NCBI RefSeq assembly: GCF_000730625.1 | Contig: NZ_BBIT01000005.1 | Span: 620,001 to 684,000 of the forward strand | Direction: 5' to 3' | Origin: Pseudomonas oryzihabitans NBRC 102199 | GTDB lineage: Bacteria; Pseudomonadota; Gammaproteobacteria; Pseudomonadales; Pseudomonadaceae | DNA: 64,000 nt | Shown: one piece after another, positions 41,035 to 49,393 of the stretch | Layout: each line of letters begins with the position of its first letter | Numbering within the stretch: the stretch's first letter is position 1 | Translations under genes and position numbers: made by a program | The notes under the pieces: model-generated | Database searches by the model: none | Seen by the model: the letters and a program-made list of their open reading frames with translations, nothing else | Told to the model about the DNA's origin: nothing

Positions 41035-41589
41035 ATGTCCAGCTCAGCATCCGCCTACGCCGCCTTCACCACCCTGCTCGCCGAGGCCGCTCTGCCGGTC
41101 TCGCCCGCCGAACTCCACGGTCACCTGCTCGGGCGGGTCTGCGGGGGCGCGGGCTTCGACGAGAACGACTGGCTGGCCGCGGCCAGCGAGCTGCTCGGTG
41201 GCGCGCCGGGCGAGCGTCTGCAGGCGGCGCTCTCGGGTCTGCTGGGCATGGTGCAGCAGGAATTCGCCGGCCAGCAGGTGGCCCTGGTGCTGATGCTGCC
41301 GCCGGACGAGGTGCCGCTCGCCGAGCGCACCGCGGCCCTGGGCCAGTGGTGTCAGGGCTTCCTCGCCGGCTTCGGCCTGTCCGGCCGCACCGGCGAGGTC
41401 TCCGGCGAGGCGCGCGAGGTGCTCGAGGACCTGGCGGCCATCGCCCAGATCCAGGAGCCGGCCGAGGAAGGCGAAGAGGGCGAGAACGACTTCATGGAAG
41501 TCACCGAGTACCTGCGCGTCGCCCCGCTGCTGCTCTATGGCGAATACGGCCGCGGTCCCATTCCCGAACCCGCACCCGTGGTGCACTGA
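41035..41589 (+). CDS. UPF0149 family (YgfB/YecA-like) protein
   Basis: A 184-residue helical protein of UPF0149. [19 protein letters not shown] and the C-terminal acidic stretch [20 protein letters not shown] followed by [11 protein letters not shown] are family hallmarks. There is no SEC-C zinc motif, so it is YgfB-like rather than YecA. It starts the yecA-pepP-ubiH-ubiI cluster (7 nt before pepP), as in P. aeruginosa. Function unclear; YgfB of P. aeruginosa affects beta-lactam resistance through alpA. Confidence 0.92.
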   Translation: MSSSASAYAAFTTLLAEAALPVSPAELHGHLLGRVCGGAGFDENDWLAAASELLGGAPGERLQAALSGLLGMVQQEFAGQQVALVLMLPPDEVPLAERTAALGQWCQGFLAGFGLSGRTGEVSGEAREVLEDLAAIAQIQEPAEEGEEGENDFMEVTEYLRVAPLLLYGEYGRGPIPEPAPVVH

Positions 41590-41595
41590 GCGGCC

Positions 41596-42945
41596 ATGCC
41601 GCGGATCCACAAGGCCGAATTCGCCCGTCGCCGCCGCGCCCTGATGGCCGAGATCGGCCACGGCGGCATCGCCCTGCTGCCCGCCGCTCCGGTGTGCCTG
41701 CGCAATCGCGATATCGAACAACCCTATCGCCAGGACAGCGACTTCCATTACCTCACCGGCTTTCCCGAACCCGAGGCCTTGGCCGTGCTGATTCCCGGCC
41801 GGGCCCACGGTGAATACCTGCTGTTCTGTCGCGAGCGGGACGCGGAACTGGAGCGCTGGGAGGGCCGGCGCGCCGGTCAGGAAGGGGCACTGGCCGACTA
41901 TGGCGCCGACGATGCCTTTCCCATCGGCGATCTGGACGACATCCTGCCCGGGCTGCTGGAGGGGCGCGAGCGGGTCTACTACGCCATGGGCGCCCATCCG
42001 GAATTCGAGCGGCAGCTGCTCAACTGGATCGAACTGATCCGCGCCAAGGCCGACCAGGGCGCCTCGCCGCCGCGGGAGCTGCTGGCGCTGGATACCCTGT
42101 TGCACGACAGCCGGCTGTACAAGTCGGCCGCCGAGGTGCGTCTGCTCAAGGCCGCCGCCGAGCTGACCTGCGCCGCCCACCTGCGCGCCATCCAGGCCTG
42201 CCGACCGGGGCTGCGCGAGTATCACCTGGAGGCGGAGCTGGACTACTGCTTTCGCCAGGGCGGTGCCCGGCTGGCGGCCTATGGCTCCATCGTCGCCGCC
42301 GGGGCCAATGCCTGCGTCATGCACTACCAGGCGAACGATGCCCCTCTGCGCGACGGCGACCTGGTGCTGATCGATGCCGGCTGCGAGCTGGAATGCTATG
42401 CCAGCGACGTGACCCGCACCTTTCCGGTGAATGGCCGCTTCTCGCCGGAGCAGCGGCAGCTGTACGACATCGTGCTGGCCGCCAACCAGGCCGCCATCGC
42501 CTGCGTGGCGCCCGGCCGGCACTGGAACGAACCCCACGAAGCCACGGTCAGGGTGATCACCGAGGGGCTGCTCGCCCTGGGTCTGCTGCAGGGCGAACTG
42601 GATGCGCTGATCGAGGCCGGCGCCTGTCGCCAGTTCTACATGCACCGCGCCGGACACTGGCTGGGGCTGGACGTCCACGACGTCGGCGAATACCGCATCG
42701 GCGATCAGTGGCGGATGCTGGAGCCGGGCATGGTGCTGACCGTGGAACCCGGACTCTACATTCCCGTGGAGGCCGAGGTGCCGCGCAAATGGCGCGGCCT
42801 GGGCATCCGCATCGAAGACGAGGTGCTGGTGACGCGCAGTGGTTGCGAGGTGCTGACCGCCGGCCTGCCCAAGGCGGCCGCGGAGATCGAAGGCTTGATG
42901 GCGGCCGCGCGCGACCGCCGGGAGAACGCTCATGCAACGTCCTGA
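41596..42945 (+). CDS. pepP: Xaa-Pro aminopeptidase II
   Basis: A 449-residue cytosolic metallopeptidase that removes the N-terminal residue before a proline. The pita-bread fold ligands are all present: D260 and D271 (LIDAGCELECYASDVT), H354, E384 and E407, almost exactly the E. coli PepP positions. The N-terminal domain has QPYRQDSDFHYLTGFPEPEA. Its stop overlaps ubiH by 14 nt. Confidence 0.96.
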   Translation: MPRIHKAEFARRRRALMAEIGHGGIALLPAAPVCLRNRDIEQPYRQDSDFHYLTGFPEPEALAVLIPGRAHGEYLLFCRERDAELERWEGRRAGQEGALADYGADDAFPIGDLDDILPGLLEGRERVYYAMGAHPEFERQLLNWIELIRAKADQGASPPRELLALDTLLHDSRLYKSAAEVRLLKAAAELTCAAHLRAIQACRPGLREYHLEAELDYCFRQGGARLAAYGSIVAAGANACVMHYQANDAPLRDGDLVLIDAGCELECYASDVTRTFPVNGRFSPEQRQLYDIVLAANQAAIACVAPGRHWNEPHEATVRVITEGLLALGLLQGELDALIEAGACRQFYMHRAGHWLGLDVHDVGEYRIGDQWRMLEPGMVLTVEPGLYIPVEAEVPRKWRGLGIRIEDEVLVTRSGCEVLTAGLPKAAAEIEGLMAAARDRRENAHATS

Positions 42946-44113
42946 TATCGCCATCATCGGTGGCGGCCTGGTGGGCGCCAGTCTGGCCCTGGCCCTGCAG
43001 GCCGGCGCCAAGGCGCGCGGCTGGCGCATCCTGCTGGTGGAGCCCTTCGCCCCCGGCGACACCTATCAGCCCAGCTACGATGCCCGCTCCTCGGCGCTCT
43101 CCTACGGCTCGCGGCTGATCTACCAGCGCCTCGGCGTCTGGGACGCCCTGGCCGAGCATGCCGAGGCGATCCGCGAGATCCAGGTCTCCGACCAGGGCCG
43201 CTTCGGCGTGACCCAGCTGCTCGCCCGCGACGAGAACCTGCCAGCGCTGGGCTATGTGGTGGAGAACGCCTGGATCGGCCAGGTGCTCTGGCAGGCGCTG
43301 GATCGCGAGGTGGTGGAATGGCGCTGCCCGGCCGAGGTACGCACGCTCACCGCCGTTGCCGACGGCTATCGCCTGGAGCTGGAGGATGGCGACATCCTCG
43401 AATGCGGCCTGGCGGTACTGGCCGACGGCGGCCGCTCGGCGCTGCGCGAGTCCCTCGGCATCGAGGTGCGGCGGACGGTCTATGAGCAGACCGCGCTGAT
43501 CGCCAACGTCTCGACCAATCTCGGCCATGGCGGGCGCGCCTTCGAGCGCTTCACGCCCCACGGCCCCCTGGCGCTGCTGCCCCTGCCGGGCCAGCGCAGC
43601 GCCCTGGTCTGGACCCAGTCGGACGGCGAGGCCCTGCGACTGCAACAGGCGCCCGCTGCCGTCTTTCTCGCCGAATTGCAGCAGGCGGTGGGCTATCGCC
43701 TCGGCAGCTTCACCCAGGTCGGCACCCGCCATGCCTATCCGCTGACCCTGCTGGAGGCCAACGAACAGGTCCGCCCGCACCTGGTGGTCCTGGGCAATGC
43801 CGCCCACAGCCTGCACCCCATCGCCGGCCAGGGCTTCAACCTGTCCCTGCGCGATGTCGACAGTCTGGCCGAGTGCCTGCTGGAGAGCGCCGCGGCGCCC
43901 GGCGACTTCGCCACCCTGCAGGACTATCTGCAGCGCCAGCGTTTGGACCAGCAGCTGACCATCGGCTTTTCCGATCGCATCACCCGGCTGTTTTCCAACA
44001 GCCGGCCCTGGCTCAGTGCCGGGCGCAACCTGGGCCTGGTCGGCCTGGAGCTGTGCCCGCCGGCCAAGAGTGCCTTCGCCCGCCAGGCCATGGGCCTGGG
44101 TACCCGTCCCTGA
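42932..44113 (+). CDS. ubiH: 2-octaprenyl-6-methoxyphenyl hydroxylase UbiH
   Basis: A 393-residue FAD monooxygenase for ring hydroxylation in ubiquinone synthesis. The Rossmann start is IAIIGGGLVGASLALAL, the DG motif LADGGRSALRE and the GD-like motif VVLGNAAHSLHPIAGQGFNL (Asn in place of the usual Asp). The start ATG overlaps pepP by 14 nt and has GGGAG upstream. Adjacent ubiI strengthens the call; the two are told apart by recalled gene order and N-termini. Confidence 0.93.
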   Translation: MQRPDIAIIGGGLVGASLALALQAGAKARGWRILLVEPFAPGDTYQPSYDARSSALSYGSRLIYQRLGVWDALAEHAEAIREIQVSDQGRFGVTQLLARDENLPALGYVVENAWIGQVLWQALDREVVEWRCPAEVRTLTAVADGYRLELEDGDILECGLAVLADGGRSALRESLGIEVRRTVYEQTALIANVSTNLGHGGRAFERFTPHGPLALLPLPGQRSALVWTQSDGEALRLQQAPAAVFLAELQQAVGYRLGSFTQVGTRHAYPLTLLEANEQVRPHLVVLGNAAHSLHPIAGQGFNLSLRDVDSLAECLLESAAAPGDFATLQDYLQRQRLDQQLTIGFSDRITRLFSNSRPWLSAGRNLGLVGLELCPPAKSAFARQAMGLGTRP

Positions 44114-44132
44114 CCTGCGAGGAGAAACGAGC

Positions 44133-45362
44133 ATGCTGACCCATGCGGATCTGGTGATCGTCGGTGCCGGCATGGTCGGCAGCGCCCTGGCCCTGGCCCT
44201 GGCCGACAGCGGCCTGTCAGTGGTGCTGCTCGACCGCGGCCCGCTCACCCCCGGCGCGGTCGAGAGCGACCTGCCCTTCGAGCCCCGGGTCAGCGCCCTG
44301 TCGCTGGCCAGCCAGCGCATCCTGCAGCGCCTGGGCGCCTGGGACGGCATCCTGGCGCGCCGTGTCAGTCCCTACCAGGCGATGCACGTCTGGGATGGCT
44401 CCGGCACCGGCGCCGTGCATTTCGATGCCGCCAGCGTGCACGCCGAGGTGCTCGGCCACATCGTCGAGAACCGCGTGGTGCAGGATGCCCTGCTCGAACG
44501 CCTGGCCGAGGCCAACGTCCTGCTCCTGCCCGAGGCGCGCCTGGAATTGCTGCGTCGCTCCGGCGATCAGTGGCTGGTGCAACTCGCCGGCGACCGCCAG
44601 ATCCGCGCGCCGCTGGTGGTGGCTGCCGATGGCGCCACCTCCGCCGTGCGCCGTCTGGCCGGGCTGGAAACCCGCGAGTGGGACTATCTGCACCATGCCA
44701 TCGTCACCAGCGTGCGCTGCGCCGAATCGCACCAGCGCACCGCCTGGCAAAGATTCACCGACGACGGCCCGCTGGCCTTCCTGCCGCTGGACCGCGGTGG
44801 CGACACCCGCTGGTGCTCCATCGTCTGGTCCTGCACGCCCAAGCAGGGCGAGCGGCTGATGGCCCTGGACGACGCGGCCTTCTGCCAGGCCCTGGGCGAA
44901 GCCTTCGAGCAGCGCCTGGGCAAGGTGGAGTGTAGCGACACACGGCTGTGCATCCCGCTGCGCCAGCGCCATGCCAAGCGCTATGTGGAACCCGGTCTGG
45001 CCCTGATCGGCGATGCCGCCCACGTCATCCACCCGCTGGCCGGGCAGGGCGTCAACCTGGGCTTTCTCGACGCCGCGGTGCTGGCCGAGGAACTGCGCCA
45101 TGCCCAGGCCCGCGGCGAATCCATCGCCGAGCAGCGGGTGCTGGAGCGCTACGAGCGCCGCCGCATGCCGCACAACCTGGCGATGATGGCGGCGATGGAA
45201 GGCTTCCAGCGGCTGTTCCAGGACGACCGCCTGCCGCTGCGCTGGCTGCGCAACGCCGCGCTCAAGCAGGTCGATCGCCATTTCGAAGCCAAGGCCCTGT
45301 TCGTGCGCCGCGCCCTGGGCCTGTCCGGCGATGTGCCGGAGTTGGCCAAGGTGGTGGCCTAG
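44133..45362 (+). CDS. ubiI: Ubiquinone-synthesis FAD hydroxylase UbiI (VisC) family
   Basis: A 409-residue FAD monooxygenase of the UbiH/UbiF/UbiI/VisC family. It has LVIVGAGMVGSALALAL, DGATSAVRRLAG and LIGDAAHVIHPLAGQGVNLGF, with a C-terminal helical region containing RRRMPHNLAMMAAMEGF. UbiI hydroxylates C5 of the ring. It begins 19 nt after ubiH, and GAGGAG precedes the ATG. Assignment to UbiI rather than UbiF is by gene order in Pseudomonas. Confidence 0.9.
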   Translation: MLTHADLVIVGAGMVGSALALALADSGLSVVLLDRGPLTPGAVESDLPFEPRVSALSLASQRILQRLGAWDGILARRVSPYQAMHVWDGSGTGAVHFDAASVHAEVLGHIVENRVVQDALLERLAEANVLLLPEARLELLRRSGDQWLVQLAGDRQIRAPLVVAADGATSAVRRLAGLETREWDYLHHAIVTSVRCAESHQRTAWQRFTDDGPLAFLPLDRGGDTRWCSIVWSCTPKQGERLMALDDAAFCQALGEAFEQRLGKVECSDTRLCIPLRQRHAKRYVEPGLALIGDAAHVIHPLAGQGVNLGFLDAAVLAEELRHAQARGESIAEQRVLERYERRRMPHNLAMMAAMEGFQRLFQDDRLPLRWLRNAALKQVDRHFEAKALFVRRALGLSGDVPELAKVVA

Positions 45363-45367
45363 CGGCC

Positions 45368-46210
45368 TCAGGCGTCGCCCAGGGCTCCGGCCAGCTCCAG
45401 CACCTGCTGCCGCCAGGTGGCCTCGCGGGGCAGGGCGAGGAAGTGCGGATTGAGAAAGGACTCGCGCATCTCGTAGGTGAGGGGCTGGCCGTCCCGGGTC
45501 AGGACCTCGCCGCCGGCGCCTTCCAGCACGCCCTGGGCGGCGGCGGTGTCCCACTGGGAGGTGGGGGCGAGCCGGGGATAGAAGTCGGCCAGGCCTTCGG
45601 CCAGGAGGCAGAACTTGAGCGAGCTGCCGACGCTGACCAGCTTGGGTTCGCCCAGGGTGGTGCCCAGTTCTTCCAGCAGGCGCTGCTGCGCCGGACTGCC
45701 GTGGCGGCGGCTGGCGACCACGGTGAAGGCTTCTTCCGGTTGGGTGCGCACGCCGATCTCGACGCCGTCCTCGCCCTGGATACGGAAGGCGCCCAGTTCG
45801 CGGCCGCCGCTAAAGCAGACGTCCCGGGTGGGGATGCCGACCACGCCGAAGATCACCTGGCCGCGTTCGACCAGGGCCACGTTGACGGTGAATTCCTCGC
45901 TGCCATCGATGAATTCCTTGGTGCCGTCCAGGGGGTCGACCACCCACCAGACGTCCCAGGCGCTACGCGCCGCGAAGGGGATGTCACAGGCTTCTTCCGA
46001 CAGCACCGGCACGTCCGGGGTCAGGCGCGCCAGGCCTTCGGCCAGCACCCGGTGGGCGGCGAGGTCGGCGGCGGTCACCGGCGAGTCGTCGCTCTTCTGC
46101 CGCACCGCCACGCCCTGGCGCCAATGGGGCAGGATGGCCGCGCCGGCCTGGCGCACCAGGTCGACGACGTTGAGCACCAGCGGAGCGGTAATGGAAACGG
46201 GCGCCATCAT
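45368..46210 (-). CDS. cysQ: 3'(2'),5'-bisphosphate nucleotidase
   Basis: A 280-residue inositol-monophosphatase-fold enzyme that hydrolyses PAP to AMP. It carries the metal-binding motif DPLDGTKEF at residues 92-100, SEEACDIP, and the C-terminal WDTAAAQGVLEGAGG. Ending 5 nt from the convergent ubiI gene, it overlaps nudE (downstream stop/start ATGA) on the same strand, the usual cysQ-nudE pair. Confidence 0.95.
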   Translation of the reverse strand: MMAPVSITAPLVLNVVDLVRQAGAAILPHWRQGVAVRQKSDDSPVTAADLAAHRVLAEGLARLTPDVPVLSEEACDIPFAARSAWDVWWVVDPLDGTKEFIDGSEEFTVNVALVERGQVIFGVVGIPTRDVCFSGGRELGAFRIQGEDGVEIGVRTQPEEAFTVVASRRHGSPAQQRLLEELGTTLGEPKLVSVGSSLKFCLLAEGLADFYPRLAPTSQWDTAAAQGVLEGAGGEVLTRDGQPLTYEMRESFLNPHFLALPREATWRQQVLELAGALGDA

Positions 46211-46773
46211 GCCGGCAGTTCTCCGCGTTGGGTGAGCAGGTCGCGCACCAGGTAGAGGGCGGCCAGGGCGCGGCCTTCGGAAAAGCGCGGATTCTGCACC
46301 AGCTGCGACAGCTCGCGCAGGTCGACGCTGCTGACTTCGAGGGGCTCGGGTTCGTCGCCCGGCAGGCGCTCGGGATAGAGGTCGCGGGCCAGCACCACGT
46401 GGATGCGCTGACTCATGTAGCCTGGGCTCAGCGACAGGGCGGTGAGGTATTCCAGCTGGCGCGCGCCAAAGCCGGCTTCTTCCTTGAGTTCGCGATTGGC
46501 GGCGTCGAGGATCTCTTCGCCCGGCTCCACCAGGCCCTTGGGCAGCGACAGTTCGTAGTCTTCCACGCCGCCGCAGTATTCCTCGATGAGCAGGGCGTGG
46601 GTGGCGTCCTGCAGCGCCACCACCATCACCGCGCCATGACCGGTGCCCTTGTTGGCCAGGCGCTCATAGGTACGTTCCTCGCCGTTGGCGAAGCGCAACT
46701 GCATCTCCTCGACGGTGAACAGACGGCTCTTGGCCACGATCTGTCGGGCGAGAACAGTGGGTTTCTGGCGCAT
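46207..46773 (-). CDS. nudE: ADP compounds hydrolase NudE
   Basis: A 188-residue Nudix hydrolase. The Nudix box spans residues 80-102 (GLVEPGEEIL then REL-EEAGF with R94, E95, E98 and E99). It cleaves ADP-ribose, NADH and similar substrates. ATG 46773 gives the family start MRQKPTVLARQ; a longer frame upstream overlaps yrfG. Its stop at 46207 overlaps the cysQ start by 4 nt. Confidence 0.94.
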   Translation of the reverse strand: MRQKPTVLARQIVAKSRLFTVEEMQLRFANGEERTYERLANKGTGHGAVMVVALQDATHALLIEEYCGGVEDYELSLPKGLVEPGEEILDAANRELKEEAGFGARQLEYLTALSLSPGYMSQRIHVVLARDLYPERLPGDEPEPLEVSSVDLRELSQLVQNPRFSEGRALAALYLVRDLLTQRGELPA

Positions 46774-46836
46774 GGACGGCTCCTGGGCTGGGCGGACGGG
46801 TATGATAACCCGCCTGTTACATGATCCGGAGTCACC

Positions 46837-47496
46837 ATGACCCCTCTCGACTGGAGCCGTATCGATACCGTGTTGCTGGACATGGACGGCACCCTGCTCG
46901 ATCTGCATTTCGACAACCATTTCTGGCTGGAGTACCTGCCGCAGCGCTATGCCGAGCGCCACGGCCAGTCCCTGGCGCTGGCCAAGGCCGAGCTGGAGCC
47001 GCTGTTTCGTAGCCACCAGGGCAAGCTGACCTGGTACTGCCTGGACTTCTGGAGCGCCGAGCTGGGCTTTTCCATGCGCGAACTCAAGGAGGAGATCGCC
47101 CACCTGATCGCCCTGCGGCCGGACGCCGACACCTTTCTCGCCGCCCTGCAACGCGCCGGCAAGCGGGTGGCGCTGATCACCAACGCCCACCGCGATTCCC
47201 TGTCGCTGAAGCTGGAGCGCATCGAGCTGGCGCCCTATTTCGACCGGCTGATCAGCTCCCACGACTACGGCTTCCCCAAGGAAGAACAGCAGTTCTGGCA
47301 CGCCCTGCAGGCCGACTTCGCCTTCGATCCGGCGCGTACCCTGTTCATCGACGACAACCTGCCGATCCTGCGCAGCGCCCGCGACTATGGCGTCGCCCAC
47401 CTGCTGGCGATCCACGAGCCGGACAGCCGGCGCGGTCCCAAGGACAGCGAGGAGTTCGAGGCGGTGCGGGATTATCGCGAGCTGCTGCCGCAGTGA
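46837..47496 (+). CDS. yrfG: GMP/IMP nucleotidase YrfG (HAD family)
   Basis: A 219-residue HAD-superfamily phosphatase with DMDGT (nucleophile D15, D17) at the start, VALITNAHR (motif II) and the acidic motif LFIDDNLPIL. The FWLEYLPQRYAERH segment is typical of YrfG. It dephosphorylates GMP and IMP in E. coli. Divergent from nudE across 63 nt. Confidence 0.93.
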   Translation: MTPLDWSRIDTVLLDMDGTLLDLHFDNHFWLEYLPQRYAERHGQSLALAKAELEPLFRSHQGKLTWYCLDFWSAELGFSMRELKEEIAHLIALRPDADTFLAALQRAGKRVALITNAHRDSLSLKLERIELAPYFDRLISSHDYGFPKEEQQFWHALQADFAFDPARTLFIDDNLPILRSARDYGVAHLLAIHEPDSRRGPKDSEEFEAVRDYRELLPQ

Positions 47497-47529
47497 GGAC
47501 TGCCGCAGTCCTGGCGACCCTCATCCCGG

Positions 47530-47550
47530 CCCTCTCCCAGGGGGAGAGGG
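47530..47550. repeat. Short palindromic element (CCCTCTCCC/GGGAGAGGG)
   Basis: A 9-bp perfect hairpin between yrfG and the LysR gene. The same stem recurs at 63626-63646 in the opposite flanking orientation. This palindrome is common in intergenic DNA of Pseudomonas and Xanthomonas and may end transcription of yrfG. Confidence 0.75.
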
Positions 47551-47573
47551 GGCAGAGCGCCCGGAGGTAATAA

Positions 47574-48467
47574 GTGGATATCAAGCAACTCCGCTTTCTC
47601 ATCGCCCTGGACGAGACGCGTCACTTCGGCCAGGCGGCGGCGCGCTGCCACGTCACCCAGCCGACCCTGTCCATGCGCCTGCGTGGCCTGGAAGACGAGC
47701 TGGGGGTGGAGCTGGTGCGTCGCGGGCAGCGCTTCGAGGGATTCACCGAGGCGGGGCAGCGCATCCTCGCCTGGGCGCGCACCCTGATGGCCGCCCATGA
47801 CGGTCTCTATGCCGAGGCCCAGGCCTTCCAGGGGCAACTGGTGGGCACCCTGAGGGTCGGCCTGGTGCCGCTGGCCAGCTTCGATCCCATGCCGCTGCTG
47901 CAGCACCTGCGCCTGCTGCACCCCAAGCTGCATTTCCAGCTGCAGGTGCTCAGCACCGAGCGCATCCTCGAAGCCGTGGCCAGCAATCGCCTGGAGCTGG
48001 GCATCTCCTACCTGGAACACCTCGATCCGGCGCGCTTCGACAGCCTGACCCTGACCGAGACGCGCATGGGCCTGCTCTATGACGAGCGCCATTTCAGCTT
48101 CGACCAGGCCGCGCTGGACTGGCAGGCGGTGGCCGGCTTGCCGCTCGGCCTGCTCACCGGCGCCATGCATTTTCGCCAGTCGGTGGACCACGGCTTTCGC
48201 AGCCTGGGGTTGACGCCACAGCCGGTGCTGGAGACCGACGCCGTCTATCTGCTCTTGCAGGCGGTCAATGCCGGTCTCTGCTGCGCCGTGGTGCCCCTGG
48301 CCGGCGGTTTCGATCGGCTCACCCCCCATGCGCGGCTGATCCCCATCGCCACGGCCCGTACCCTGGCGCCCCTGGGGCTGCTCATTCGTCGGACCGAACC
48401 CCGACTGGCGGTCGCCGATGCCTGTTTCCAGGCAGTCAAGGCGCTCTATGCCGAGAGTGATAGATAG
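47574..48467 (+). CDS. LysR-family transcriptional regulator
   Basis: A 297-residue regulator with the N-terminal winged HTH (LRFLIALDETRHFGQAAARCHVTQPTLSMRLRGLEDELG, residues 4-45) and a periplasmic-binding-fold effector domain from residue ~90. The segment HFGQAAARCHVTQPTLS is close to OxyR/CynR-type regulators, but no OxyR cysteine pair was seen, so it is not OxyR. GTG 47574 has GGAGG at 7 nt spacing. It precedes fdhD and the molybdoenzyme on the same strand and may regulate them. Confidence 0.9.
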   Translation: MDIKQLRFLIALDETRHFGQAAARCHVTQPTLSMRLRGLEDELGVELVRRGQRFEGFTEAGQRILAWARTLMAAHDGLYAEAQAFQGQLVGTLRVGLVPLASFDPMPLLQHLRLLHPKLHFQLQVLSTERILEAVASNRLELGISYLEHLDPARFDSLTLTETRMGLLYDERHFSFDQAALDWQAVAGLPLGLLTGAMHFRQSVDHGFRSLGLTPQPVLETDAVYLLLQAVNAGLCCAVVPLAGGFDRLTPHARLIPIATARTLAPLGLLIRRTEPRLAVADACFQAVKALYAESDR

Positions 48468-48561
48468 CGTTTATCAAGGCATCGGTCATAGCGATTAGAC
48501 GCCCCGGGATGTGCTGGTTAATCTTTGATCTGTGTCAAACCGCCGCAGGTCGTTTTCGCCC

Positions 48562-49377
48562 ATGTCCCAGGATTCGCCAGACCTCGTTGCCGCGCCCCCC
48601 GCCGGCTATGCCTTCGCCGAGCTGGAGCAGCCTGCCGTGCGCGGCGAACAGCCGCTGGCCGAGGAGGTGGCGCTGGCCATCGCCTACAACGGCATCAGCC
48701 ATGCGGTGATGATGGCGACGCCGGCCGACGTCGAAGACTACGTGGTCGGTTTCAGTCTCAGCGCCGGTATCGTCGATGCCATCGACGACATCTATGGCAT
48801 CCAGGTGCGGCGCGTCGGCGAAGCCCTCAATGTCGACGTCGAGATCAGCAGCCGCACCTTCTGGGCGCTCAAGCAGCAGCGCCGCCAGCTGGCCGGCACC
48901 AGTGGCTGCGGCCTGTGCGGGGTCGAGGCCCTGGAACAGGCGCTGCCGCAGCTGGATCGCCTGCGCAAGGTGCCGCTGCCACCGGCCGCCCACCTGCACG
49001 ACCTACGCCAGCGCATCGATGCCGCCCAGGACCTGGGCCAGCGCAGCGGCGCGGTGCACGCCGCGCTGTTCATCGACGGCCAGGGCGAACTGACCCTGTG
49101 CCGCGAGGACATCGGTCGCCACAACGCCCTGGACAAGCTGATCGGCGCCCTGTTGCGCCAGCGCCAGCCGGTGCGCGAGGGCTGCGTGGTGGTCACCAGC
49201 CGTTGCAGCCTCGAACTCATCCACAAGGCGGTGCGGGCCGGACTCGCCACCCTCATCACCCTGTCGGCGCCTACCGGGCTGGCCGTGGAGTGGGCGCGCC
49301 GTCATCGTCTCAATCTGATCCATCTGCCACACCGGTCGCCGCCGCGGGTCTATGCCCCGGCGCCGGTGGCCCCTTGA
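48562..49377 (+). CDS. fdhD: Formate dehydrogenase accessory sulfurtransferase FdhD
   Basis: A 271-residue protein that transfers sulfur from IscS to the Mo-bisPGD cofactor of formate dehydrogenases. The active cysteines C116 and C119 are in GTSGCGLCG, as in E. coli FdhD. Downstream it has CREDIGRHNALDKLIG. ATG 48562 was preferred to an in-frame GTG at 48532. It is 16 nt upstream of the molybdoenzyme gene, which it presumably activates. Confidence 0.94.
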   Translation: MSQDSPDLVAAPPAGYAFAELEQPAVRGEQPLAEEVALAIAYNGISHAVMMATPADVEDYVVGFSLSAGIVDAIDDIYGIQVRRVGEALNVDVEISSRTFWALKQQRRQLAGTSGCGLCGVEALEQALPQLDRLRKVPLPPAAHLHDLRQRIDAAQDLGQRSGAVHAALFIDGQGELTLCREDIGRHNALDKLIGALLRQRQPVREGCVVVTSRCSLELIHKAVRAGLATLITLSAPTGLAVEWARRHRLNLIHLPHRSPPRVYAPAPVAP

Positions 49378-49393
49378 TCCCACGGGAATCGCC

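Noticed and set aside
47574-48467. OxyR as the name for the LysR regulator
   Set aside because: No OxyR-type cysteine pair was seen in the effector domain.
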